Below the pieces are notes generated by a model. The model saw nothing but the letters and a program-made list of their open reading frames with translations. It searched no databases and was not told the DNA's origin. Both the position numbers and the translations under genes were made by a program. From Thermoplasmata archaeon (GTDB lineage Archaea > Thermoplasmatota > Thermoplasmata > Lutacidiplasmatales > UBA184), in NCBI GenBank assembly GCA_021796385.1, contig JAJYXQ010000032.1:19573-83572 (forward strand): a stretch of 64,000 nt of DNA, in the 5' to 3' direction. Positions 1 through 8,606 of the stretch are shown piece by piece. Positions within the stretch are counted from its first letter, which is position 1. Each line of letters opens with the position of its first letter.

Positions 1-663
1 ATCATCCTCATCGTGATCCTTTCGATCGCCTTTGCCGTGGCAATTGGGCTCCCGGCCCGCTACTTGATCGGCAAGATCCGGCGGGAGCGAGCGGCGGCGA
101 CGGTTGTCCCCCCGGCGGCTCCAGTGTTTGCCATGCCGCCACCCCCCGTCCCTTCCGGACCTGTCGGCCCGCCCGCCCCGGCGCCGGCCCTGCCCGTCTG
201 GCCGCTCTTTGAACCGCTCGTTTTCCTCGAGACGAATCAGGAGAAGAACCTCTTGCTCATGACCCAGAACGCCGGTGTGCCCCCCGACCGGCTATTGCTC
301 CTTCTCGCCTTTGCCTCGAACTTCCAGCTCCAAGAGCTGGGGTTGAGCCAGGCCGAGGTCGTCCGGATCTCCCGAGTCGAAGGTGAGGACGTGGTCCCTC
401 CGGGCGATCTCGACAAGATCGGATACCTTATTGAGAAACACTTCGGGAAGGGGCAGGGATACAAGGTCGTCCTCTCGTCGATCGAGACCCTTGTCGAGGC
501 CAATGGCCCCAAGAACGTCCGCCGACTCCTCGATGTTGCCCGAGAGGTAGCCATGAGCTCCCGGGGATCGATGCTCGTATCGCTCGATCCGAAGGCCATT
601 GCAAAGGATCCTGTGGCCATGCTCGAGCGGGGAGCCACCCTCCTCAAGATCCCGACCACCTGA
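1..663 (+). CDS. Membrane-anchored DUF835-like protein (5' partial)
   Basis: The frame is open from the first base, and the hydrophobic stretch already begins at base 1, so the true start probably lies upstream; GTG at 13 is the first in-window candidate. The protein has one N-terminal membrane segment (about 20 residues), a Pro/Ala-rich linker to about residue 70, and a soluble C-terminal domain. The last 65 residues (YKVVLSSIETLVEANG and MLVSLDPKA) fit the pattern of DUF835, a euryarchaeal domain of unknown role often found in signalling proteins. The family call rests on motif resemblance only. It ends 8 bases before the next start codon. Confidence 0.6.
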   Translation: MILIVILSIAFAVAIGLPARYLIGKIRRERAAATVVPPAAPVFAMPPPPVPSGPVGPPAPAPALPVWPLFEPLVFLETNQEKNLLLMTQNAGVPPDRLLLLLAFASNFQLQELGLSQAEVVRISRVEGEDVVPPGDLDKIGYLIEKHFGKGQGYKVVLSSIETLVEANGPKNVRRLLDVAREVAMSSRGSMLVSLDPKAIAKDPVAMLERGATLLKIPTT

Positions 664-671
664 GGAAATGC

Positions 672-893
672 ATGGTCGAGACCACCGAGCCTTCCCGGGG
701 TCGGATCCGGGCCGCGACAGAACTCGTGGTTCCCCCGGCCGGATTCACCGCTCCCCACCGCCTGGCTCTCGTGGACGCGGCCGACGGGCATCTCACCGTG
801 GCCATCGTGGAGGGTTCCCTCCCTGACCGCGGTGCTGAGGGAAACCTCCGGACAGACACCGAGGGGCGATTGTTGTGGCGCGCCACACCCTGA
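672..893 (+). CDS. Small hypothetical protein, possibly OB-fold
   Basis: A 73-residue frame starting with ATG after a GAGG at 662-665 and overlapping the next gene by 19 bases. The segment around residues 19-50 (PPAGFTAPHRLALVDAADG, then VAIVEG) resembles short OB-fold domains of the DUF35 type, but this is weak. The main support is its tight position between two real genes with a ribosome binding site. It could also be a chance frame. Confidence 0.4.
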   Translation: MVETTEPSRGRIRAATELVVPPAGFTAPHRLALVDAADGHLTVAIVEGSLPDRGAEGNLRTDTEGRLLWRATP

Positions 894-2104
894 GATCCTC
901 TCCGTTCGCCCGCGTGATCGAAGTGCGATCCTCAGCCGATAAGGAACGCTACCTTCTGCCCCTGCACTGGATCGTACCTCCAGCGCCCGACGAGGGTGGA
1001 AGCGGGCGCTCATGTCTCCTGAGCTACGGACCGATTCTGCCATCCGAGGCTCGTAGGCTTCTCCAGACATTGCAAACCATGGGCCTTCACACCGGTTTCC
1101 GAGACCTCGTCGGGAAAGGCCAGCGCTTCCAGGAACTGATACTACCCATGACGATGCCATCGGTCGATCGACAGGCCCGGGTTCCCAGAAACTTGACCCG
1201 ACCCATCGCACGGTTGCTCGCGGCGGTCGCCGATGCTCGCCGGTACCACGGCACTACCGGAACCCGGAAATGGGCGATCCGAGGGAGATCCCCCATGCGC
1301 GTGGGGGGACGGGTGCTCGTCATGGGGGTGGTGAATGTCACCCCGGACTCCTTTTCGGACGGAGGGCGTTTTTTCAAAAGCGACCGAGCCATCGAACACG
1401 GGCGGGCCCTCGCCCGGGAGGGTGCGGACATCATCGACGTTGGCGGGGAGTCCACTCGGCCGGGGGCCACCCACGTGCCTGTTGCGAAGGAGATGGAACG
1501 GGTCCTTCCTGTGATCGAGGCGCTCGCGGAGGAGGTCCGGGTTCCGATATCGGTCGACACCCGAAGGCCCGAAGTGGCGAAGAGGGCGGTCGGGCTCGGG
1601 GCCTCGATCGTGAACGATGTGGAGGGGCTACGTCGAAAGGGAATGCGCGCGGCGGTGCGGGAGAGCGGGTCGGGGGTTGTGGCGATGCACATGCGGGGAA
1701 CACCTGACTCGATGCAGAACGACACCTCGTACGCTGACATCCGCAGCGAGGTGTACGGCTTCCTCAAGACCCAGACGGACCGAGCCCTTGGGGCGGGGAT
1801 CCGGCGGGAGCAGATCGTGATCGACCCCGGCATCGGCTTCGGCAAGTCGGTGGAAGGGAACGTGGAGTTGCTCGACCATCTCTCCGAGTTCCGGGCCCTC
1901 GGGTTCCCGATCCTCACGGGGACATCCCGGAAGTCCTTCTTGGGGCACATCACCGGGGGTCTCGGGGTCACCGAACGGCTCGAGTCTTCCCTCGGATCGG
2001 CGGTCTTTGCCACCCTGCGGGGAGCGGACATCGTCCGGGTGCACGATGTCCAGGCGACCATCCGGGCACTCGCCCTGGTCAATCTTCTGCGCGAGCCACG
2101 GTAG
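875..2104 (+). CDS. folP: Dihydropteroate synthase with N-terminal extension
   Basis: Makes dihydropteroate from a pterin diphosphate and a p-aminobenzoate-type substrate; in archaea the family serves folate or methanopterin-like cofactors. All the hallmark blocks are present: GVVNVTPDSFSDGG (near residue 152), DVGGESTRPGA, SVDTRRPEVA, IVNDVEG, AMHMRGTPDSMQ, DPGIGFGKS, TGTSRKSFLG and the terminal RVHDV. The TIM-barrel begins only near residue 145. The first 140 residues are an extra domain, of a kind seen in archaeal members, with no motif I recognise. Start GTG at 875 follows GAGG at 861. The gene is intact and probably cotranscribed with the upstream small frame. Confidence 0.93.
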   Translation: MARHTLRSSPFARVIEVRSSADKERYLLPLHWIVPPAPDEGGSGRSCLLSYGPILPSEARRLLQTLQTMGLHTGFRDLVGKGQRFQELILPMTMPSVDRQARVPRNLTRPIARLLAAVADARRYHGTTGTRKWAIRGRSPMRVGGRVLVMGVVNVTPDSFSDGGRFFKSDRAIEHGRALAREGADIIDVGGESTRPGATHVPVAKEMERVLPVIEALAEEVRVPISVDTRRPEVAKRAVGLGASIVNDVEGLRRKGMRAAVRESGSGVVAMHMRGTPDSMQNDTSYADIRSEVYGFLKTQTDRALGAGIRREQIVIDPGIGFGKSVEGNVELLDHLSEFRALGFPILTGTSRKSFLGHITGGLGVTERLESSLGSAVFATLRGADIVRVHDVQATIRALALVNLLREPR

Positions 2105-2283
2105 TCTTGTCCCTTGGCTGGAACCGGCCGTGGGTGGGCCCGGAGCTCGGAAACGGTATGAGTCCAGAGAGTTCCTGTAGGACCTGAGAGCCTTCCATGA
2201 GCGGCGACCGAGTGGTGCATTGTATCTGGTGCATGTCCTCGAGGGTGCAGCCGGCCCGGGAGTTCCGTTCCGAACGTTAGCCA

Positions 2284-2610
2284 ATGTTGCATTTTGTTGA
2301 TTGCGGTCTTCGGTTCCTCTCGCCCATCCCAAATCAGGATGAGCTTCGCCGCGCATATGCGTACGGGCGGTACGCGGGCGAGACGTACTCCCTCGATGAC
2401 CGGGCGGCTGCGCAACGTCTCGGACCAAGTTCACGGATACTGGATACTCTGACTCTCCATGTGGGCCATCCCGGAAGGCGGCTCAAAGTAGGGTGCTCCA
2501 TGGACGGTCTTCTTCTATCGGTGTCTTGGCGAGGGTGGACCGGCACAGACATCCAGATTGAACGGGTGTTTCCGACATCTCGGGCCTCCCGAATCCCCGT
2601 GGGGGCCTCC
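2284..2610 (+). pseudogene. Decayed SAM-dependent methyltransferase remnant
   Basis: The frame from 2284 reads like the opening of a UbiG-type class I methyltransferase: DCGLRFLSPIPNQDELRRAY, a tyrosine-rich stretch and then GRRLKVGCSMDGLLL followed by RGWTGTDI. That is recognisably the GxLLDVGCG...GW.V.G.E glycine loop with the catalytic-fold residues eroded (K for D, S for G). After about residue 110 the family resemblance is lost and the frame has nonsense composition. I read this as a fragment with no function. Nothing else is visible in the 2105-2283 spacer. Confidence 0.45.
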
Positions 2611-2795
2611 TCCCGCACAATGCGGAAGTGTCCGTTCTCTACCGACGCCCGAGTCCCACTTGAATGGTTTCGTTCTCAGGGTCAGCACCCTGCCTCCGAG
2701 CTCCGCAAGGATTGGAATGCTTCCTCAGGGGCTAAGGAAGAGGTGTCCGGTAGGGAATCGTCACCGGTTCGTTCGGGGGTGGTCGGGAAGGCCTG

Positions 2796-3911
2796 CTAGC
2801 GTATCTCGCCCTTGACGACCAACGGCTTTCCGTCGACCCGTACATCGCACTCGCCGATCGCAAGCCATGAGAGGAACGGGCAGCGGTTGCTGCCTCCCTG
2901 CCAGTGGTTTCCACCGACCGCGACGCAGAGGGTACCCCGTTCCTGATCCTCCATCTGGGGGGCGTGGTGAAGGCGAGGATTCAGCCCAACGGAGAGGGTG
3001 GCCGGCCGGTCCCTTCCGCTCGGGGCCTTTCCGTAGGGCTCCGAGAATTCCTCCCCTCCGCTATCGTACTGGAACCCGACGAGCCTACCTTTCTTGAAGT
3101 TCCATGTGCCACCTTCGACTGCCTTTCCCCGGAGGTAGCTTGGCCGGTTGGCCCGGACTACCCCTTCGGCGAACGTCTCGTCCACAGCCACCGCGACGAC
3201 ACCTGAGGGGATGGGGGTCATGTTCCGTCCGGCGGCCACGTCCTCCGGACCCACCACCCCATCGTCCACCGCGGGGGAGCGCCCCTTCAGGCGCAACACT
3301 AGATGGGTCCCGTTCGTATGGTCGATCGTCACTTCCCGTCCTTGCTGGAACGCGGCTGCGATCCTGCGCCCTTCGCGCACCATGGCGCGCGTGTCGACAA
3401 GGCTCGCCTCGACAAGTTCCTTTCGCCAAGCCGCGGCATCGACACCGAAGTTTCGGGCCTGGGAATCGCTCGCCATGGAAAGGAACATCCGCGCGGCCCG
3501 GATCCGAGCTTTCTTGGCCCGGCGATACCATTCGAGGTTGTATGCGGTAAGCGCCTCGAGCTTCTTGGCGGGCAGTGCCCGGTACCGGGGACGGTCTGAG
3601 GGGCCCTGGAAGAAGACATAGGCGTTCGTCTTTGAAAGCAGGGCCCATTCGTGTGCGCCCACATTCCCAAGGGCAGGAGCCGGGAGGTCTTCGACACTCT
3701 TCCAATAGGTGGGCTCATCCTCGAGCAGCAGCAAGGGGTGGGCCCCGATCCTCCGTGCTTCGTAGACGAAGGCGGTAGCGTAGGAAAGGGTGTGGGGCCA
3801 AGTCTCGATCGTAACGTTCTCCCCTCGTTTCACCCGGAGCGTCTCTACGAGGGTCTTCCGGGCCAGTTGTCGTTCTAAAGTGGGAGGGACAGGGGCTTGC
3901 GTTCCGCTCAT
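2796..3911 (-). CDS. M29-family (AmpS/PepS-like) metallo-aminopeptidase
   Basis: A 371-residue protein matching the leucyl aminopeptidase (M29, thermophilic AmpS) family in length and layout: an N-terminal Rossmann-like half (ETWPHTLSYATAF, LLLEDEP) and a C-terminal half with the metal-binding region. The C-terminal half carries GVVAVAVDETFAEG, the GGTWNFKKGRL block, SVGLNPRLHHAP and the terminal ECDVRVDGKPLV. Family members remove N-terminal residues from peptides with two divalent metals; exact ligands cannot be assigned by eye here. It is transcribed away from the thioesterase gene, with which it shares a 100-base promoter region holding an AT-rich box near 3939-3948. Confidence 0.75.
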   Translation of the reverse strand: MSGTQAPVPPTLERQLARKTLVETLRVKRGENVTIETWPHTLSYATAFVYEARRIGAHPLLLLEDEPTYWKSVEDLPAPALGNVGAHEWALLSKTNAYVFFQGPSDRPRYRALPAKKLEALTAYNLEWYRRAKKARIRAARMFLSMASDSQARNFGVDAAAWRKELVEASLVDTRAMVREGRRIAAAFQQGREVTIDHTNGTHLVLRLKGRSPAVDDGVVGPEDVAAGRNMTPIPSGVVAVAVDETFAEGVVRANRPSYLRGKAVEGGTWNFKKGRLVGFQYDSGGEEFSEPYGKAPSGRDRPATLSVGLNPRLHHAPQMEDQERGTLCVAVGGNHWQGGSNRCPFLSWLAIGECDVRVDGKPLVVKGEIR

Positions 3912-4011
3912 AGGTCGAGGATCGGCTGCGCGTATAATATGCCGGTGTCACGGGACTTGGACCACCGCGAACGCCCGATACTTTCTTCTTCCGTGGTGTG
4001 TGCCCGCCCTC

Positions 4012-4494
4012 ATGTCAGGAGAGGGGAGACCTAGAGGCCTAAAGGAGTGGGCGTTCTCGGAGCCGCTGGAGGTCACCTTCCGGGACCTCGACCTTGCAGG
4101 CCATGTGAACAACGCCGTGGTCTTCACATGGATGGAAACGGTGCGTCTCCATCATTACATGCAGGTTTCGGGCCTCGACGATCCCATGCAAATCGACTTC
4201 ATTCTCGCCGAGTCCGCGGCCCGCTACCACGTACCGGTGCGCTATCAGCACAAGATCGTGGCGGAGGTGGCCCCTTCCCATGTCGGGCGCACGAGCTGGG
4301 AACTCCTGTACCGGTTCGTGGACCGGACGACCGGGACCCTGCTTATGCAAGGACGCTCTGTGCAGGTGGCCTATGATTACCGGACCCTACAAAAGAAGCC
4401 CCTCTCCGGACCGATCCGTGAGAAGCTGCTCGCGGCCCTCGTCTCCGCCGAGGAGGAAGGGTGGATGATCCCCCCTCGTCCGATGCGTGGCTGA
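4012..4494 (+). CDS. Acyl-CoA thioesterase, 4HBT/YbgC hotdog type
   Basis: The 160-residue product is a single hotdog domain. The 4HBT signature FRDLDLAGHVNNAVVFTWME is near residue 22, with the catalytic Asp and the HVNN helix cap, followed by paired strands (YHVPVRYQHKIVAEV, SWELLYRFVD, GRSVQVAYD). The family hydrolyses acyl-CoA thioesters. The frame stays open upstream to 3790, but ATG 4012 fits the family's usual length and lies downstream of a TATA-like stretch at 3939-3948, so I chose it. The substrate cannot be inferred. Confidence 0.8.
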   Translation: MSGEGRPRGLKEWAFSEPLEVTFRDLDLAGHVNNAVVFTWMETVRLHHYMQVSGLDDPMQIDFILAESAARYHVPVRYQHKIVAEVAPSHVGRTSWELLYRFVDRTTGTLLMQGRSVQVAYDYRTLQKKPLSGPIREKLLAALVSAEEEGWMIPPRPMRG

Positions 4495-4571
4495 ACGGAG
4501 GGACAGCTGCGTTACCAAAATAAGTAACGCTCAAATAGTTCCGGGGCTTTGCTCCACGTGAGGTCGAACCC

Positions 4572-4934
4572 ATGTTCAGTCGAAGAGAACGAGACTTCCT
4601 TGCATTGCTAGTCCGTGGGCCAGACGGGAATCCCACCGTGACGAACGCCCTCTTCTCATCCTTTCCGAACCCAGGGTACCAGCGCAAGATCCTCTGGGGT
4701 ATCCGACGGAAGGTCGTCGAAGTCGTCCCTGACCTCGAACTCTACGTGCGAGCGGCCCAAGTGGAGCCGAAGGTATTGCCCCTCGAGACCCCCCGCCCTT
4801 CAGAGAACCTCCCCCATATGGAGGATCCCCTCGTCACTGTCCTTCGGTCCGTGCAGGCATTCCTCACCCGAGCCCCCCGACGCCCTGACGGAAAGGCGGG
4901 AAGCCCGAGGGAACCTCACGGCGGAGGAAGGTGA
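4572..4934 (+). CDS. Small conserved-looking hypothetical protein
   Basis: A 120-residue basic protein. The first 70 residues look folded, with alternating hydrophobic positions (RERDFLALLVRG, GYQRKILWGIRRKVVEVVPD), and the rest is proline/arginine-rich and probably disordered. The early region could be a short helix-turn-helix, but no specific match is evident. Start ATG follows GAGG (4560) and a TATA-like run (4518-4535). It lies 3 bases ahead of the zinc-ribbon gene, so the two are likely cotranscribed. Confidence 0.6.
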   Translation: MFSRRERDFLALLVRGPDGNPTVTNALFSSFPNPGYQRKILWGIRRKVVEVVPDLELYVRAAQVEPKVLPLETPRPSENLPHMEDPLVTVLRSVQAFLTRAPRRPDGKAGSPREPHGGGR

Positions 4935-4937
4935 ACC

Positions 4938-5234
4938 ATGGGGCCAATCGCGATCGTATCGATAAGTGTCGCCGTACTGTTGATCGTACTGCTAGTGGTA
5001 TTCTACACCTGGGTCCTCCGGAGGAACCGCTCCCGCGGACGCCCTGGAGTGATCTCCGGCTCCCGGCTGACATGCCCGAAATGCGGCCAGTCCTTTGATT
5101 ACGACTACATCCCCGGAGCCTCGCTCACGAGTGTTCGGCTGGGCACATCGCGGTACATGTCTTGCCCCCTCTGCCACAAGTGGTCGGTGTTCGACCTGGG
5201 GACACCCTCACCGGTGGGCCCTCCTCCGCACTGA
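4938..5234 (+). CDS. Membrane-anchored zinc-ribbon protein
   Basis: Of 98 residues, residues 4-26 form one membrane helix (IAIVSISVAVLLIVLLVVFY), followed by a basic stop-transfer stretch. A zinc ribbon with CPKCG near residue 46 and CPLCH near residue 75 follows. By the positive-inside rule the ribbon would face the cytoplasm. Small proteins of this layout are common in Thermoplasmata, but their function is unknown. It directly follows the 4572 gene. Confidence 0.7.
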   Translation: MGPIAIVSISVAVLLIVLLVVFYTWVLRRNRSRGRPGVISGSRLTCPKCGQSFDYDYIPGASLTSVRLGTSRYMSCPLCHKWSVFDLGTPSPVGPPPH

Positions 5235-5252
5235 TCGACCGAGGCAGGCCCT

Positions 5253-5867
5253 TCAGGTGGGTCCTTTCATCTCGGCGAGGCGCACGCTGACCCGGGACTT
5301 CCATGCGATGGTCAGCGCTGCGACGAGGACGGCCAGGGATCCACTGAAGACATCGAGCAAAAGGAACGACGAAGAGGTTGCGAAGGACGGCGCTCCGGTA
5401 ACGGAGAAGGCGTTCAGGATGTCCACGGCCGAGACCACGGCCCGGGGGAGAAGGCACACCCACAGCAAGGTGACCAATCCCGAGCCCCCTTCGAACCAAC
5501 GACGACCGTCCGCGTACCGGCCGATCTTCATCCTCCGGCCGATGGCCCGGCCCGACCCGGCGCCCGCCACCAAGGCGAGGAATTGTACGCCGAGGGAAAT
5601 CGCAAGGAGCAAGGGGGTGCTGAAAGAACCCCCGAGGGCTTCGGTGGCGACTCGCCCAAGCAACGATAGGAGAAGGTACCCGTAGAGAAGAGGAGAGACC
5701 CAAAAGAGCGGGGTATATCTTCGAGGTTTCAGGAGACGAAGGTCGATGACGAGCAGAACGAAGACGAGGATGTCACCCACAAGGAAGAGGCCAGGGACGA
5801 ACGATCCGCAGTTTACACTCGTCGGGCAATAGCCGGCTAACGACACGACCGAGCCTACGGCAAGCAC
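5253..5867 (-). CDS. Multi-pass membrane protein, unknown
   Basis: A 204-residue hydrophobic protein with about five membrane segments: residues 1-12 and 26-45, the LLYGYLLLSLLG region, LLLAISLGVQFLALVAGAG, LVTLLWVCLLPRAVVSAVDI, and a C-terminal segment LLDVFSGSLAVLVAALTIAW. I see no transport or enzyme motif. Start is GTG at 5867. It faces the opposite way from the zinc-ribbon gene, and the 3' ends are 18 bases apart. Confidence 0.6.
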   Translation of the reverse strand: MLAVGSVVSLAGYCPTSVNCGSFVPGLFLVGDILVFVLLVIDLRLLKPRRYTPLFWVSPLLYGYLLLSLLGRVATEALGGSFSTPLLLAISLGVQFLALVAGAGSGRAIGRRMKIGRYADGRRWFEGGSGLVTLLWVCLLPRAVVSAVDILNAFSVTGAPSFATSSSFLLLDVFSGSLAVLVAALTIAWKSRVSVRLAEMKGPT

Positions 5868-5888
5868 GGCTTAATGGTTAGCATTCGG

Positions 5889-7124
5889 TCAGGACGGCAC
5901 GGGATCCGGCCCGGTCCCTTTTCGAAAGATCTTCGAACGGTAGAGGATCGGGATGGCGGCCACCGAGAATGCTGTCGCCAGCGTTGCCATCAGAAAGAGG
6001 CCGGTAGAACCCCCGATGGAGAGGGCAATGGCTCCGACAAGCGGGCCCGAGCTCCAGAGCGTCGAATTCACCATCGAGAAGAAACCGAGGTACTCCCCCC
6101 GACGACCCGAAGGGGCCATGCCTCCGACCCAGGAGAGCATGGCCGGGTTCATGAAGGCGAAGCCCACCCGGTAGGTGATCTGGGCCGGGAAGAGCTCCGG
6201 CCATGCGGTCGTGAAGAGGAAGATGAGGATCGCTCCTAAGCTCACCGACGCCCCCAGCATCATCGCCCGGATCTCACCCATCTGGTCGACAAGGCGCCCG
6301 GCGCGTGCGGAAATGAGCGCCCCGACGACCCATCCCGACATCGCAATGAGGCCGATGTCGAAGGCGGAAGCTCCGAGGACGTAGGCAAAGGCGCCGTAGA
6401 ACGACACGACGGCGCCCCAGCCGATCGCACGGATAGACACGGCGAAGGAGAAGGTGGCGAGCGGCTTCATCTCGCGGATCGCCCGGCGGCTAGGAGCGAC
6501 GGGAACCTCGGCTTCGGACAGGAGGAACACAACGGTGAGGAGGGCCAAGGCCATCACCGTTCCGGCGACGACGAAGAGGGCGGCGAAGCCCCAGATCCCG
6601 ATGAGGTACCCGGCCACGGGGAAGCCGATGGCCGCCCCGAGGGCGCTTGCGGCCCCGAGCACGCCGTACCAACGTCCCCTCTCGCCCCTCCGGGTCGAAT
6701 CCACGACATATGCATTCATCGCCGGTGAACCGAAGGAGAGGACCCATTCCCCCACGATGAACGCCAGGGAAGGCCCCTCGAAACCGGGAAGGAAGGGGAT
6801 GGAGATGAGGAGCGGCAGGGAGAGCGCCTCCCCCGCGATCAGAAAGGGGCGGCGACGCCGCAACCGGTCGGACCAGCGTCCGATGAGCGGGGAGAGCAGG
6901 CTTGCCCCAATGTACGCGACCGAGAGCGTCGCCAGCGCGAAGGTGAGGGGGGCATGCTTCTCTGTCACGAGGAAAAGTGCGAAGTAGATGGTGAACAGGC
7001 TTCCCCGATTGCTGGCGAGCAGGGAATAGAGCGCGAGCGCTGTGAGCGAGGAGCGCCGCGGACGGGGCCCCGGCATGGGGGATTGTCCCGTTGGAAGTGG
7101 GGCTTCTGAAATCGCTTCCTCCAC
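5889..7124 (-). CDS. Major facilitator superfamily transporter
   Basis: This 411-residue protein has twelve predictable membrane helices. The MFS loop-2/3 signature is visible as GRWSDRLRRRRPFLIAGE near residue 83, and a matching second-half signature is GRLVDQMGEIRAMMLGA. It is probably a secondary transporter using an ion gradient; the drug/sugar-type architecture gives no substrate. It lies 6 bases downstream of the DUF131 gene on the same strand, so 8548-5889 may form one transcript (Dph2, DUF131, MFS). Confidence 0.85.
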   Translation of the reverse strand: MEEAISEAPLPTGQSPMPGPRPRRSSLTALALYSLLASNRGSLFTIYFALFLVTEKHAPLTFALATLSVAYIGASLLSPLIGRWSDRLRRRRPFLIAGEALSLPLLISIPFLPGFEGPSLAFIVGEWVLSFGSPAMNAYVVDSTRRGERGRWYGVLGAASALGAAIGFPVAGYLIGIWGFAALFVVAGTVMALALLTVVFLLSEAEVPVAPSRRAIREMKPLATFSFAVSIRAIGWGAVVSFYGAFAYVLGASAFDIGLIAMSGWVVGALISARAGRLVDQMGEIRAMMLGASVSLGAILIFLFTTAWPELFPAQITYRVGFAFMNPAMLSWVGGMAPSGRRGEYLGFFSMVNSTLWSSGPLVGAIALSIGGSTGLFLMATLATAFSVAAIPILYRSKIFRKGTGPDPVPS

Positions 7125-7130
7125 GCGCTT

Positions 7131-7556
7131 TCAGACGAAAACGAAGAAGAGGATCAGCGCCAGCATGAGGATGATACCCATAGCCACGAGATAGGGCATC
7201 CAGGCAGGTCGGTTCCCGAAAACTACCGGGATGGGGCCGATGAGGAGGAATCCCCCATAGGATCTCCTGGTGCCTTCGGACCGGTCGGCTGAACCTCCCG
7301 TGGGCGACACGATGGGTGTCGCCGGCCCCAGCGCCACCTCATCTCCCGCCATGGAGGCCCATCCGAGGAACGTCAGGAAGAACCCCAAGACAAGGAGTAG
7401 CACCCCTAACGCAAGGTAGGGTGAGCTCCCGTAGAGTACCGGAACGATGAGCACCACGGCCACATGCGCGGAGCCGAAGAGGACCGCAAGGCTGAGAAAG
7501 GTAATCCCCCCGACGAGTACCGCGAGCCCCAACGCGAGAAGGTGCGATGACCTCAT
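7131..7556 (-). CDS. DUF131 (TIGR00304-type) archaeal membrane protein
   Basis: A 141-residue membrane protein with three helices in the first 70 residues, a polar loop, and the family hallmark YGGFLLIGPIPVVFG (near residue 100) before a last helix (LVAMGIILMLALILFFVFV). The GG...IGPIPIVFG block is characteristic of a euryarchaeal family whose function is unknown. Its start overlaps the Dph2 stop by 4 bases (ATGA), which indicates translational coupling. Confidence 0.8.
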   Translation of the reverse strand: MRSSHLLALGLAVLVGGITFLSLAVLFGSAHVAVVLIVPVLYGSSPYLALGVLLLVLGFFLTFLGWASMAGDEVALGPATPIVSPTGGSADRSEGTRRSYGGFLLIGPIPVVFGNRPAWMPYLVAMGIILMLALILFFVFV

Positions 7557-8548
7557 ACGAACGTATCAAACCGATAAGGAAGCAAGGGGCGGTCCCCAAT
7601 GGCGGAGAGGAACTCGGGGGCGGTGAGCATCGGGCGGTCGTAGAGCGCGGCGTCGTCGATCGCGATCCTAGGGCAAGCCGTCACCACATAGGCATCCAGC
7701 CTCCGCCCGATGAGATCGCGGGGATCGAGCCGGTCGAACGTCAGGATTCCAGCCTCCCGGCCGTGTGCACGGGCTTTGCCGACGAGCCGTTGGGCTAGCG
7801 GAGAGCGGCATTGGCCTGGAAAGGCGCTGACGAGGACGCCCCATTGCTTCGCATCCATCGCGGACTCGATGAGGAGAAGACGTTTCGCGACCATCGAATC
7901 CCGGTCGTAGGGCCCTTCGAGGGTGGCTTGCATGGGATCGAGGCTCCAGACCGGTTGCTCCACCGAGAGTGCAAGACCCACGGGATGGAACCGGCCCGTG
8001 GCGAGCAGTAAGAATCCGTCGACCCCTTTTGCAAGCGTGGTCGCTGCGGTGTAATTACATCCGAGGGCTTGGCCAGGATGGCCGAGACGCCGGCCGCCAG
8101 TCCCGATCTCGGCCGAGATCCCGTGCTCCGCCAGACGCTGCCGGAACGGTTCCAGGAGTTCGATGTGCTGGATCGATGCGACGAGCCCTAGCCTGTGGGG
8201 GAGCCCACCGTCAACCACGGTGCGCACAAGCTTCTCGATGTCCGCCGTACCCGCCCGCATCTCGACGTAATATTCCCTCATCGCTTGCGGCATGTTCGGG
8301 ATCGGGGCATGACCCAAGGTGACGACCGCCTCGGCGGCCAAGGACTCTTCCCGGGAGGGCGGATCGCACGCACCGAAGCAGGCTCGGGTGGGAACGATCA
8401 CATGGGCTCCCGTAAGTTCCTCGAGGCGTCGGGCGAGTTCGCCCGCGCCCGGCAAGAGGCCGGCCGGCACCTGAAGGGCGATCCGGCGGTACCCCGCCTT
8501 CTTCAGATCCCGGACGAGGTCGTCATCGATCGCAGGGTAGAGCTTCAT
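7553..8548 (-). CDS. dph2: Diphthamide synthase Dph2 (step 1)
   Basis: Archaeal Dph2 is a noncanonical radical-SAM enzyme that transfers a 3-amino-3-carboxypropyl group to the histidine of elongation factor 2, the first step of diphthamide synthesis. At 331 residues it is the usual archaeal length. The three cluster cysteines are placed as expected: ACFGACD near residue 60, LGCNYTAAT near 167 and VTACPRIAIDD near 290. The Dph2 core blocks ALQVPAGLLP, VTLGHAPIPN and SAFPGQCRSPLAQ are intact. It is transcribed away from the DNA polymerase gene, 58 bases apart. Confidence 0.93.
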   Translation of the reverse strand: MKLYPAIDDDLVRDLKKAGYRRIALQVPAGLLPGAGELARRLEELTGAHVIVPTRACFGACDPPSREESLAAEAVVTLGHAPIPNMPQAMREYYVEMRAGTADIEKLVRTVVDGGLPHRLGLVASIQHIELLEPFRQRLAEHGISAEIGTGGRRLGHPGQALGCNYTAATTLAKGVDGFLLLATGRFHPVGLALSVEQPVWSLDPMQATLEGPYDRDSMVAKRLLLIESAMDAKQWGVLVSAFPGQCRSPLAQRLVGKARAHGREAGILTFDRLDPRDLIGRRLDAYVVTACPRIAIDDAALYDRPMLTAPEFLSAIGDRPLLPYRFDTFV

Positions 8549-8606
8549 CGGACTTCTGGCCTTGCGAAGGCGCGGACCTTATTTTAGCTCGTGGAATGCA
8601 AAGCCC

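Noticed and set aside
237..1211. Minus-strand open frame of 324 codons
   Set aside because: It overlaps the DUF835 and folP genes antisense and has noise composition.
1087..2415. Long minus-strand open frame (442 codons) across the folP region
   Set aside because: It is antisense to a complete dihydropteroate synthase, Arg/Ser/Pro-rich, and has no motif; GC-rich DNA gives such shadows.
3790..4011. Longer N-terminus for the thioesterase
   Set aside because: The extra 74 codons run antisense to the aminopeptidase start and promoter and are not family-like.
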